Shown: one piece after another, positions 36,201 through 45,066 of the stretch
Position numbering within the stretch: position 1 is the stretch's first letter
Layout: each line of letters opens with the position of its first letter
Source of the DNA: DYJK01 sp040755055
GTDB lineage: Bacteria > Bacteroidota > Ignavibacteria > Ignavibacteriales > Melioribacteraceae
Length of the DNA stretch: 64,000 bases
Direction of reading: 5' to 3'
Assembly (NCBI GenBank): GCA_040755055.1
Contig: JBFMBS010000002.1
Span: 62,001-126,000 of the forward strand
The notes under the pieces: generated by a model
What the model was told of the DNA's origin: nothing
Databases searched by the model: none
Seen by the model: only the letters and a program-made list of their open reading frames with translations
Program-made: the position numbers and the translations under genes

Positions 36201-37033
36201 TTAAAAATTCCAAAGTTGATCTCCATATGCACACTGCTTTTTCCGACGGGACATATTCACCTACGGAATTAGTCCTTAAAGCAAAAGATGCCGGACTGAC
36301 TACTATCAGTATCACAGACCATGATAGTGTCAATGGACTATACGAGGCAATAACGGTTGGTAAAGATGTTGGTGTTGAAGTAATTCCCGGACTTGAAATA
36401 AGTACCGACATCGAGGATAAGGAGGTTCATCTTTTAGCGTATCATATCGATATTGAAAATGAAGAATTAAGAAAATACCTTGCATTTTTCAGAGACGAAC
36501 GCTTCCATCGCGCTAAACGCATAGTACAAAAATTAAGGAACCTCGGTTTGTCAATAACACTCGATGATGTTTTAGCCCAAGCAAGAAATTCTGCTATCGG
36601 CAGACCGCACGTTGCATATGCGCTCGTTGATCTTGGTATAATATCAAACTATTACGAAGCGTTTGATAAATTTATCGGTGATAACGGCCCGGCGTACGAA
36701 AGAAAGATTCACGTTTCCGTACAAAGCGCTTTGAAACTGATCAATGATTCCGGCGGACTCTCGATTATTGCTCATCCCGGTTATATGAAAGAGTCAATTC
36801 TTATTAACATAATCAAAGCCGGTGTTGATGGGATCGAGGTAATTCATCCAAGCCATAACGAAAATCAAATTAGATTTTACAAGGGAATTGTTAATCAATA
36901 TTGTCTTCTTGAAACGGGCGGTTCGGATTTCCACGGCGGCAAAAAAGCTGATGAAGAGAATCTGGGCAAATATTATATTTCGTACAATTATTTGGAAGCT
37001 ATGAGAAATATGCTTCAAAAAAATACTGCTTGA
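36197..37033 (+). CDS. PHP domain phosphoesterase (TrpH/YciV, RNase AM-like)
   Basis: A 278-residue PHP-domain protein with the metal-binding motifs DLHMHTAFSDGTYSP, TDHDS, GLEIST, AHPG and GSDFHGG. Relatives hydrolyse 3',5'-bisphosphonucleotides or act as 5'-3' exoribonucleases on short RNAs; which applies here is not decidable. The TTG start at 36197 overlaps the stop of the Crp/Fnr gene and is preceded by AAGGAG, which supports translational coupling. Confidence 0.9.
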   Translation: MIKNSKVDLHMHTAFSDGTYSPTELVLKAKDAGLTTISITDHDSVNGLYEAITVGKDVGVEVIPGLEISTDIEDKEVHLLAYHIDIENEELRKYLAFFRDERFHRAKRIVQKLRNLGLSITLDDVLAQARNSAIGRPHVAYALVDLGIISNYYEAFDKFIGDNGPAYERKIHVSVQSALKLINDSGGLSIIAHPGYMKESILINIIKAGVDGIEVIHPSHNENQIRFYKGIVNQYCLLETGGSDFHGGKKADEENLGKYYISYNYLEAMRNMLQKNTA

Positions 37034-37161
37034 GATTTAATTCTAAAAGAAATATGTTTCTTCCAGTCTTTCACATAATAACTTACCTTTACTCAAATTG
37101 GAGAAATTAGGGAATTAATTTCTACTTCATTTAACATTGTTAAGATTTGAATTTCTCCTTT

Positions 37162-37188
37162 TTGTTCAAAAAGAAAATACTAAATTTG
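37162..37188 (+). promoter_or_regulatory. Bacteroidota-type promoter candidate for the PorZ-like gene
   Basis: TAAATTTG at 37181-37188 is a full match to TAnnTTTG, with TTG at 37162-37164 and a 16-base spacer, slightly short. The predicted start lies about 35 bases before the ATG at 37230. Confidence 0.42.
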
Positions 37189-37229
37189 TTCAATCATTTA
37201 ACCGCTTTTTTAAAGCCAAAGGAATAATT

Positions 37230-39470
37230 ATGAAAAAGACATTCCTCTTTTTGCTTTTCCTTTGCGGAATTGTAACCGCACAAAACATAGGTGAATGGGT
37301 AATTTATGCCGATTTGAAAAATTTATCCGATATTGTCTATTCAAGCAATAGCGTTTGGTGTGCAACTAACGGGGGTGTTTTCAGATATAATTACATCGAT
37401 GGAAATTTTACCATTCATAACAAGGCCAACGGTTTTAACAGTCAGTCTATCACTACAAACGCAGTTGATTCACAGAATAAAATTTGGTTTGGTTCGGATA
37501 ACGGTTATATTATTATATACAACGAAAATGACGGAACGACAACCAACATCCTGGATATCGTCAACTCCAATAAGAGTATTAAGAGTATCAACGATATCTT
37601 TGTTTCAGGCGATACTATATTTGTTTCTTCAGCTTTTGGTTTGTCTATATTAAATGCCGATGATTTTTCTTTTTATGATACTTTTATAAAACTCGGTAAC
37701 TTCCCTTCCGAAAGCAATATTATTAGTTCTTTCAAAACTAACCTTGTATATGCAGTTACAGATTACGGTGTTGCCATACAAAAACAAGATGCACAAAATC
37801 TTTCAGCGCCGGAATCATGGGATACTTATGAATATTCAACATCCATTGTGCAGAACGATATACCAGCTCAATCCGGGATTAAAATAGTTAATTATAATTC
37901 TACAATTCTTCTAGCTTCCAACAAAGGTGTGATAAGTTTCATCGATACTGTCTGGCAGCCTTTCCTTCTGGAAGGGATTAACATAGCTGATATTAAATCT
38001 CAAGAAAATAAATTATATATAATTACCGATCACCAACTCTACGTTTATGAAGGGACTCACTTAACTCTATTGTATGAAAATTATGATACAGAATTCACAT
38101 CAATTGATACAGCCGGTAACAACGTAATTTATATCGCAACGACCGATGGCTTGATCGAATTCGACAGTACACAGTCGCTGGTAAAAAATGTTCTACCTGA
38201 AGGTCCGGCTGGCAACAGATTTGTTAACCTTGCGGTAGCTAAAAACGGAAAACTTTACGTTTCCACCGGGAAAGACGGATATGGCATTGGCTTTATGGAG
38301 TTCGACGGACTGAGTTGGAATCTCTACAATAAACAGGAATATCCCCAGATTGCCTCAAATGACTATTATAACGTTTATGCTGGTAGTGATGATAAGATTT
38401 ATTTATCAAATTGGGGCTACGGAATTTCCATATTTGATGGTACGGAAATAACAACTTATAAAAAAGACAATAGTCCGTTAGTTGGAATTCCAAGTAATCC
38501 AGATTTTATTGCAATATCGGATATTAAATTAGACTCAAAAGGAAATGCATGGATTGTTAACGTTCAATCTGGTGCAAGAACACCGCTGAATGTGAAGACA
38601 CTTGATAATAGCTGGTATAGTTTTGCCTTTACAGATCCAATTATTTCAGAAACTGATATTCTAGATAAAATGGTAATCGATCAATACGACACAAAATGGT
38701 TTTTTACAATTCAAGGCAGAATGGGACTTTATTATTTTAACGAAAACGGAACCTTCACAAATACGTCCGATGATGATCAAGGATATATTAGCACCAACGA
38801 CGGTTTGCTAAGTAATGATATCTCTTCATTAGCGGTTGATAAAAGGGGCTATCTTTGGATTGGGACAAATATCGGGCTAAATTTAATTACCGATCCATCA
38901 CGACCTATTTCAACATTAACTAGTTCAATAGCTTATGCCCTACGCAATCAAACCGTCACATGTATTGCTGTTGACCCAATAGACAGAAAGTGGATTGGTA
39001 CAAAGCAAGGTCTATTCGTTCTGGGGAGCGATGGATTCGAATTGATTGCAGTTTACAATACGGATAACAGCCCAATACCGAATAATGATATTAAAAGTAT
39101 TGCTATCGATCCGAGGAGTGGTAAAGTTTATATCGGTACAGATAACGGTCTGGCAGTTTTAATAACCGAGGCGATAGAACCACAAGAAAGTTTCGGCGAA
39201 TTATTTATATATCCTAATCCGTTTATTATAGGCAGTAACGGTGGTAGGAGCATTACAATAGACGGATTGATAGAAGATACAAGTCTTAAAATATTTGATA
39301 TAAACGGAAACCTAATAAGAACAATTTTATCGCCGGGAGGCAGAGTTGCATTCTGGGATGGCAAAGATTCAAGCGGAAATTTTGTAGCGTCGGGTATTTA
39401 CATTGTTGTTGCTTACGATCGCGAAGCAAACAATGTAGCTAACGGGAAAGTTGCTGTGATCAAAAAATAA
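37230..39470 (+). CDS. PorZ-like secreted beta-propeller protein with C-terminal sorting-type domain
   Basis: A 746-residue exported protein. A signal peptide (MKKTFLFLLFLCGIVTA) is followed by propeller repeats of the two-component-regulator type, such as DSKGNAWIV, DKRGYLWIGTNIGL and DPIDRKWIGTKQGL. The first blades (GEWVIYADLKNLSDI, WCATNGGVFRY) resemble the N-terminal propeller of PorZ. The last 85 or so residues begin with YPNPF and contain LKIFDINGNLIRTI and WDGKDSSGNFVASGIYIV, the FlgD-like form of a type IX sorting domain. PorZ is part of the type IX attachment complex; related propeller proteins are only cargo. I chose the ATG at 37230 for its Shine-Dalgarno (AAAGGA) and the signal peptide. 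The frame is open from 37137. Confidence 0.82.
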   Translation: MKKTFLFLLFLCGIVTAQNIGEWVIYADLKNLSDIVYSSNSVWCATNGGVFRYNYIDGNFTIHNKANGFNSQSITTNAVDSQNKIWFGSDNGYIIIYNENDGTTTNILDIVNSNKSIKSINDIFVSGDTIFVSSAFGLSILNADDFSFYDTFIKLGNFPSESNIISSFKTNLVYAVTDYGVAIQKQDAQNLSAPESWDTYEYSTSIVQNDIPAQSGIKIVNYNSTILLASNKGVISFIDTVWQPFLLEGINIADIKSQENKLYIITDHQLYVYEGTHLTLLYENYDTEFTSIDTAGNNVIYIATTDGLIEFDSTQSLVKNVLPEGPAGNRFVNLAVAKNGKLYVSTGKDGYGIGFMEFDGLSWNLYNKQEYPQIASNDYYNVYAGSDDKIYLSNWGYGISIFDGTEITTYKKDNSPLVGIPSNPDFIAISDIKLDSKGNAWIVNVQSGARTPLNVKTLDNSWYSFAFTDPIISETDILDKMVIDQYDTKWFFTIQGRMGLYYFNENGTFTNTSDDDQGYISTNDGLLSNDISSLAVDKRGYLWIGTNIGLNLITDPSRPISTLTSSIAYALRNQTVTCIAVDPIDRKWIGTKQGLFVLGSDGFELIAVYNTDNSPIPNNDIKSIAIDPRSGKVYIGTDNGLAVLITEAIEPQESFGELFIYPNPFIIGSNGGRSITIDGLIEDTSLKIFDINGNLIRTILSPGGRVAFWDGKDSSGNFVASGIYIVVAYDREANNVANGKVAVIKK

Positions 39471-39478
39471 TTTTTCAC

Positions 39479-41446
39479 ATGATCGATATTAAAAATCTAT
39501 CTATACAATTTACGGGCGACAATCTATTTGAGAATGTAAACTTAAAGATCGCCAAGCATGATAAGATTGCACTTGTCGGTTCTAACGGTAAAGGGAAATC
39601 AACTTTTCTAAAGCTCATTTATGGAATTGAGATTCCTGAAACCGGCAGTATTGACAAACAAAAAGGAATAAGCATTGGATATCTCCAACAAGATTTAATT
39701 TCATTCAAGGCCAAACCTTTATTTGATGAAGTAAAAACTTCTCTTGTCGAACTTCACACTTTAGTTGAAAAAGAAAAATTGATTTTAGAATCCCTTAACT
39801 CGCCTGATTTAGATACCACCGATAGAGAGGAACTGGTTGAAGAATTAGGCGAATTAACTCATCGTAAAGAGGAATTAGATTACTACTCCAGTAATTCGAG
39901 AATCGAAAAGATTTTGATGGGGCTCGGTTTTGCAGAAAAGGATTTCTATAGGATGACCGATGAATTTTCAGGCGGCTGGCAAATGAGAATTCAACTTGCA
40001 AAAATTCTATTGGCAGAAAATGACCTAATATTACTGGATGAACCGACCAATCACCTCGATATCGATACCCTTTCATGGTTAATTGACTACCTTAAGTCGT
40101 TAGACAACGCTTTGATAGTCGTTTCACACGATAGGCATTTTATAAATAATGTAACATCAAAAACCCTGGAAGTTTATAACAATCAAATAAATTTCTTCCC
40201 TGGCGCATATGAACAATATTTAAAATTCAAAGACGAACGCGAAGTACAATTAAGAGAACAGTTAAAAGTTCGTGAAAGAAAAATAAAAGAAGTCGAAAGG
40301 TTCATCGAACGATTCCGGTACAAAGCCACAAAGGCAAAACAAGTTCAAAGCCGTATAAAACAATTAGAGAAAATTGAAACTATTAACCTTCTAGAAGATG
40401 AAAAAATAATCGATATAAAGTTTCCCGATCCGCCGAGGAGCGGTTCCGTTCCAATCGAACTGAAAGATATTTCTAAATCTTACGGCACATTAAGTGTCCT
40501 GAAAAATATAAATCTGCAAATCGAGCGCGGAGAGAAAATTGCTATAGTTGGTCCGAACGGTGCCGGCAAAACTACGCTTGCAAAAATTTTGGGCAGTAAG
40601 ATACTACCTACAAGCGGAGAAATAATTTACGGCAGTAATACAATAATTTCCTACTATGAACAAGAAGTAGCTGACTCTCTTAATCCCGAATTGGATTTGG
40701 TTGACACGCTAGAGGAAGTTGACGACCAACTGACACCGGGACAAATAAGGAAATTACTCGGCTCATTTTTATTTTCCGGCGATGATGTTTTCAAAAAAAT
40801 TAAAGTTCTATCCGGGGGTGAAAAAAGCAGAGTAGCCCTTTCACGTCTTTTGCTGACTAAGAGCAATTTTATTATTCTTGACGAACCAACGAACCATTTA
40901 GATTTTTCATCAAAAGAGATTCTGCAGAAAGCAATTATCAATTATCCTGGAACATTAGCAATAGTATCGCACGATATAGATTTTCTGCGACCAATTATTA
41001 CTAAAGTTTATGAACTCGGGAAAGAATCGTTAAAAATTTATTACGGCGGCATCGATTACTTTTTCCAGAAACGAAATGAGGCACTGTATATTGAAAAACA
41101 AAACAAGCCGGTTAAGAAAGAGACAAAGTTTACGCGCAAAGACCAAAAACGAATTGAAGCCGAACTGAGACAAAGAAAACATGAGCAGACAAAAAAATTC
41201 AGAGAATCACTGAACATTTGTGAAAATAGAATCAAAGAATTAGAATCATTGAAGACAAAACTCGAACAAGAACTTTCCGACCCTTCTATTTTCAGTAATC
41301 CTTCAACAGCCAAAACTAAAAATCTTGAATATGACTCCGTGAAAAAATCTTTGGAAACCGAGTATGAAAAATGGACCGAATTAACAAATCATTTGGAGGA
41401 AATTGACGAAAGTTTTAATTCAATATTGAGTACCGGGCAACTATGA
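39479..41446 (+). CDS. ABC-F family ATPase (Uup/YdiF-like)
   Basis: A 655-residue soluble protein with two ABC domains in tandem. The first has GSNGKGKST, FSGGWQMR and LLDEPTNHLD; the second has GPNGAGKT, LSGGEKSR and ILDEPTNHLD. A charged helical linker between them (about 235-320) is the P-site tRNA interaction motif region, and a C-terminal coiled coil from about 550 resembles that of Uup. Such proteins act on ribosomes or on DNA branch structures, not in transport. The stop overlaps the next gene in ATGA. Confidence 0.93.
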   Translation: MIDIKNLSIQFTGDNLFENVNLKIAKHDKIALVGSNGKGKSTFLKLIYGIEIPETGSIDKQKGISIGYLQQDLISFKAKPLFDEVKTSLVELHTLVEKEKLILESLNSPDLDTTDREELVEELGELTHRKEELDYYSSNSRIEKILMGLGFAEKDFYRMTDEFSGGWQMRIQLAKILLAENDLILLDEPTNHLDIDTLSWLIDYLKSLDNALIVVSHDRHFINNVTSKTLEVYNNQINFFPGAYEQYLKFKDEREVQLREQLKVRERKIKEVERFIERFRYKATKAKQVQSRIKQLEKIETINLLEDEKIIDIKFPDPPRSGSVPIELKDISKSYGTLSVLKNINLQIERGEKIAIVGPNGAGKTTLAKILGSKILPTSGEIIYGSNTIISYYEQEVADSLNPELDLVDTLEEVDDQLTPGQIRKLLGSFLFSGDDVFKKIKVLSGGEKSRVALSRLLLTKSNFIILDEPTNHLDFSSKEILQKAIINYPGTLAIVSHDIDFLRPIITKVYELGKESLKIYYGGIDYFFQKRNEALYIEKQNKPVKKETKFTRKDQKRIEAELRQRKHEQTKKFRESLNICENRIKELESLKTKLEQELSDPSIFSNPSTAKTKNLEYDSVKKSLETEYEKWTELTNHLEEIDESFNSILSTGQL

Positions 41447-42258
41447 AAAACAGACTTAAGAAAGCATTGAGTAATTTGGGCTTGATTGACAAAGCAAGGT
41501 TATATTACAATTCAGCCAAATCATTAAGCACTAGAGTTCTTACCGATGAGTTAAAGTTCAGAAAAAATGGTCTGCCCGATGGGTTCCCTTCCCCACCGCC
41601 AAATTTAATTTTTCTAATTATAGCTTTAAGATGGTCGCACATATATTATTATTCGGGCAAGCAGATATATGAAGGAATTATTCAACTCCTTCAGAAGAAC
41701 AGAATTACTTTGCAATCATTAAACAAAATTTTAGATTTTGGCTGCGGCTGCGGCAGAATCATCCGGCATTTTCATTCAAACGATAAATCGGTTCAACTTT
41801 ACGGAACAGATTACAACAGAACATTAGTAGAGTGGTGTTCGCAAAATCTTACATTCGGAAATTTTACGGTTAACATGCTCAATCCACCGCTCGAATTTGC
41901 TCAGGAAACTTTTAATTTCATTTATGCTCGGTCGGTCTTTACCCATATGAGCTTCGAGCTTCAAAAGGTATGGATTGAAGAATTTAAAAGGTTACTTAAA
42001 TCCGGCGGATATGTTTATATAACTACACATGGAGAACCACTGTTCACTAATCTTAACGACAATGAAATATCCATGATAAAAAGCGAAGGATTTCTAGTGA
42101 TAAATGATGAAATCGAAGGTGATAATAAGTGTACAACTTATCAAACAAAGGAATTTTTTATCAAAAATTTATCCGATGGTTTCGAATTAACCGACTTCAT
42201 TCCCGGCAGACCTGGGTCAGCGTCCCCCCAAGATATTTACCTATTGAAAAAAATTTAG
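41443..42258 (+). CDS. Class I SAM-dependent methyltransferase
   Basis: A 271-residue protein. About 95 residues of unassigned N-terminus precede a Rossmann-type methyltransferase fold with motif I ILDFGCGCGRIIRHF, an acidic-type strand (LYGTDYN), IYARSVFTHM and a GGYVYITTHG strand. The FARS-type pattern VFTHMSFELQKVWIEEF is common in methyltransferases linked to surface glycans, but the substrate is not identifiable. It is translationally coupled to the ABC-F gene by a four-base overlap. Confidence 0.85.
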   Translation: MKNRLKKALSNLGLIDKARLYYNSAKSLSTRVLTDELKFRKNGLPDGFPSPPPNLIFLIIALRWSHIYYYSGKQIYEGIIQLLQKNRITLQSLNKILDFGCGCGRIIRHFHSNDKSVQLYGTDYNRTLVEWCSQNLTFGNFTVNMLNPPLEFAQETFNFIYARSVFTHMSFELQKVWIEEFKRLLKSGGYVYITTHGEPLFTNLNDNEISMIKSEGFLVINDEIEGDNKCTTYQTKEFFIKNLSDGFELTDFIPGRPGSASPQDIYLLKKI

Positions 42259-42263
42259 AAGTG

Positions 42264-43229
42264 TCAACTCAAAAATTCTTCTGCTAAAGCAATGCCGCCA
42301 TAAAGTGCAGCATCATCGCCTAATTGGGTAGAGACAATTTTTACATTCTTTCCCGGTTCAGGTAAAACGGCATCTTTGTATGCAGATTTAACCTTGGGCA
42401 TCATAAACTCGTGCATCGCTTCAATAACTCCTCCGCCAAGTATAATTGTATCTAGGTTCAATAATGTAGTGATGCTTCCAATTACTGTCCCGATTGTAAA
42501 GGCAGCTTTCGAGACATATTTTGTTGCAAGCGGATCACCTTTCTTTACCGCAAAAGCGAGACCTTTACTTTTCAGTGCTTTCTTTGGCGACTTATATTCG
42601 TTCAACAAACTTTTCTTTCCTTTGCGAAGATCTTTTTTTATATCCCTGACAATTGCTGTACGACTTGCAGATAATTCAAAAGTAGATTTTTTTGATTTTG
42701 TAGAAAAATTACCTTTGCCGTCAACTAACATATGCCCAATCTCACCGGCAAAAAAAGTAGAACCGCGGTAAAGTTTGCCATCAAAAAATAGTGCACTGCC
42801 TATGCCAGTACCAATGAAAACCACCAATGCATTGTTTAATTCATTATCAAATTCAAATTTCTTAATACCGAGCCCGGCAAGATTAACATCATTCTCTATA
42901 AGAACCGGGATCGAGAAAAAGTTGGATAGCGCTTCTTTAATATTAAAATTTACTATACCAAGATTGGGAGCCCTTCCTATAACGCCGGTGAAAGGATTTA
43001 CGGTACCGGGGACGCCCATACAAACAGCTTTGATATCCCGTTCGGATACCTCATTTTCCGACATCACTTGTTTAACTGACTGTGCTATTATTTCAACCAA
43101 ATATTCTTTCCCTTTATCAATATCCGTAGGAATCTTTACCCTCCCTACAATTTCATTTTTAGAATTAATTAGTGCAGATAGGATTTTGGTACCACCGAGG
43201 TCCACAGAAATAATGTAGCTGCCGGCCAT
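42264..43229 (-). CDS. ROK family sugar kinase-like protein without the zinc motif
   Basis: A 321-residue ROK protein: phosphate-1 motif DLGGTKI at the N-terminus, GVPGTVNP, END in LIENDVNLAGLG with the catalytic Asp, GTGIGSALFFDG, and the EIGHML His. Glucokinases of this family then have a CxCGxxGCxE zinc site; here the segment reads GKGNFSTKSKKSTFE without any Cys. Glucokinase or N-acetylmannosamine kinase activity is possible, but specificity is open. There is no helix-turn-helix, so it is not a ROK repressor. GGAG precedes the ATG. Confidence 0.85.
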   Translation of the reverse strand: MAGSYIISVDLGGTKILSALINSKNEIVGRVKIPTDIDKGKEYLVEIIAQSVKQVMSENEVSERDIKAVCMGVPGTVNPFTGVIGRAPNLGIVNFNIKEALSNFFSIPVLIENDVNLAGLGIKKFEFDNELNNALVVFIGTGIGSALFFDGKLYRGSTFFAGEIGHMLVDGKGNFSTKSKKSTFELSASRTAIVRDIKKDLRKGKKSLLNEYKSPKKALKSKGLAFAVKKGDPLATKYVSKAAFTIGTVIGSITTLLNLDTIILGGGVIEAMHEFMMPKVKSAYKDAVLPEPGKNVKIVSTQLGDDAALYGGIALAEEFLS

Positions 43230-43378
43230 TATGTTACTCCATAAGAATGTATAGAATATTAACTAATTTCACGCCTAATTAAAATTTTAGTAAATTCACG
43301 TTAGGTTTTAAGAGATTAACTAAAGATTATTATTCCTAAATATAAAATAACAGATTTTTAATAATATCGGGAGAATTA

Positions 43379-45004
43379 ATGTATTTAAACTTTTCTGATA
43401 TCCCCGGCAGCCAAAATTTATTCTTGGATTATATTCATGAATTTGATAACGTCCAGAAGTTTTATAAAAGAAATTTTAGAGCTCAAGATTCATACGAAAA
43501 ATTATTCGATTCCCTATCTCAAAGAGAAAGAACCCACAGAGATCAACTCACTGAAATTATTAAATCGCAGTATTCAAATACCAGGTATTCAAAACTAACT
43601 TTATCAAATATCGAATTATTAAAATCGAACAAAACTATTGCAGTTGTTACCGGGCAGCAGCTTGGCATCTTCGGCGGACCGCTATATACGATTTACAAAA
43701 CCATTACTGCTATTAAATTGTGCAACTTCTTAAAAGAAATTTACGATGGCTACCAATTTGTCCCGGTTTTCTGGCTCGAAGGTGATGACCATGATTATGA
43801 TGAGGTCAGATCTACAAATATTTTGAACAACGAGAATAATGTTCTTTCAATAAAATACGATGACGGACAACTTGAAGAAATTAACCGCGGAAGTATAGCC
43901 GAACTTTCATTTAATCAAAACCTTGATAATACAATTACAGATTTAACGAACGGTTTGAGGGAAAGTGAGTTCAAACAGTCATTATTAGATCTAGTCAAAT
44001 CAATTTACCAGCCGGGGAAAACATTCCTAGAGTCATTCAGAGAACTGATGATTACACTATTTGATGAATACGGTTTGATAGTTTTTAACCCGGTTGACCC
44101 GGCAGTAAAAAAACTTTTAGTGCCGATTTTCACACAAGAGATTACAAATTATAGAAATCAAACAAGCTTCCTTGTTGAAAGAAGTGCAGAGCTTGAAGAA
44201 ATTTATCATGCCCAGGTTAAGGTAAAACCGATAAATCTTTTCTACATCGATGGCTCAGAACGTATTTCACTTGAACCCGGCGAAAATGATTACCGCCTAA
44301 AAGGTAAAAGAAAAAAATTTTCATTCGAGGAAATAACCGCCGAATTAAATAACCGTCCTGAAAAGTTTAGTCCGAATGTATTACTAAGACCGATTTGCCA
44401 GGATTATTTATTCCCGACAGCTTTTTATGTAGGAGGCCCGGCAGAAATTAGTTACTTTGCCCAGGTTACGCCTTTGTACGATATCTACAAAATTTCTCAG
44501 CCATTTATTTATCCGCGGTCATCGGCTACTATTGTAGAGAGAGGTGTTAAATCGATTTTAGAAAAGTACAATGTTGATTACCGCGACGTTTTTACAACGG
44601 GCGATGAACTGGTTACAAAGGTAATTTCTGCTAACTCCGATTTTAATATCGAAAAATTGTTCGGCGATACTAACAATTCCATAGGCGAAATATTTGCCGA
44701 TCTCAACTTAAAACTTACCGCCATAGATAAAACACTCTCTGACTTAAATTCAAAGTCGAAGGAAAGAATTGCCCAAACGTTGGATTTCTTAAAATCAAAA
44801 GCTATCGAAGCCGAAAGACGAAAGCACGAAGCAACGGTAAGACAGCTAACTAAAGTCCAGAACGTTCTTTTCCCGAATGGAAATCTCCAGGAAAGAGAAC
44901 TGAACTTAATTTACTTCCTGAATAAATACGGAATGGATATTATAAAATGGATCTTCAACGAACTGGCAATCAATAAGTTCGAGCACCAGATTTTGGAGTT
45001 GTAA
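43379..45004 (+). CDS. bshC: Bacillithiol biosynthesis cysteine-adding enzyme BshC
   Basis: A 541-residue BshC, the ligase-like enzyme that adds cysteine to glucosaminyl-malate in the last step of bacillithiol synthesis. Family motifs are TGQQLGIFGGPLYTIYKT, VFWLEGDDHDYDE, FNPVDP, and LRPICQDYLFPTAFYVGGPAE. A coiled coil follows near the C-terminus. It suggests the organism uses bacillithiol as its low-molecular-weight thiol; bshA and bshB are not in the window. The gene ends just before a hairpin repeat and the convergent aroA. Confidence 0.95.
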   Translation: MYLNFSDIPGSQNLFLDYIHEFDNVQKFYKRNFRAQDSYEKLFDSLSQRERTHRDQLTEIIKSQYSNTRYSKLTLSNIELLKSNKTIAVVTGQQLGIFGGPLYTIYKTITAIKLCNFLKEIYDGYQFVPVFWLEGDDHDYDEVRSTNILNNENNVLSIKYDDGQLEEINRGSIAELSFNQNLDNTITDLTNGLRESEFKQSLLDLVKSIYQPGKTFLESFRELMITLFDEYGLIVFNPVDPAVKKLLVPIFTQEITNYRNQTSFLVERSAELEEIYHAQVKVKPINLFYIDGSERISLEPGENDYRLKGKRKKFSFEEITAELNNRPEKFSPNVLLRPICQDYLFPTAFYVGGPAEISYFAQVTPLYDIYKISQPFIYPRSSATIVERGVKSILEKYNVDYRDVFTTGDELVTKVISANSDFNIEKLFGDTNNSIGEIFADLNLKLTAIDKTLSDLNSKSKERIAQTLDFLKSKAIEAERRKHEATVRQLTKVQNVLFPNGNLQERELNLIYFLNKYGMDIIKWIFNELAINKFEHQILEL

Positions 45005-45031
45005 TCTAAAAATTATCATCGCAAAATTTAG

Positions 45032-45066
45032 AAGCCCTTCACCTTGGGAAGGGTTGGGATGGGCTT
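45032..45066 (+). terminator. GC-rich stem-loop repeat between bshC and aroA
   Basis: AAGCCC (45032-45037) pairs with GGGCTT (45061-45066), and CCCTTC (45035-45040) can instead pair with GAAGGG (45048-45053). On the plus strand TTTATTT follows, fitting a terminator for bshC. The sequence is like the short GC-rich palindromic repeats scattered through Bacteroidota genomes. Confidence 0.55.
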
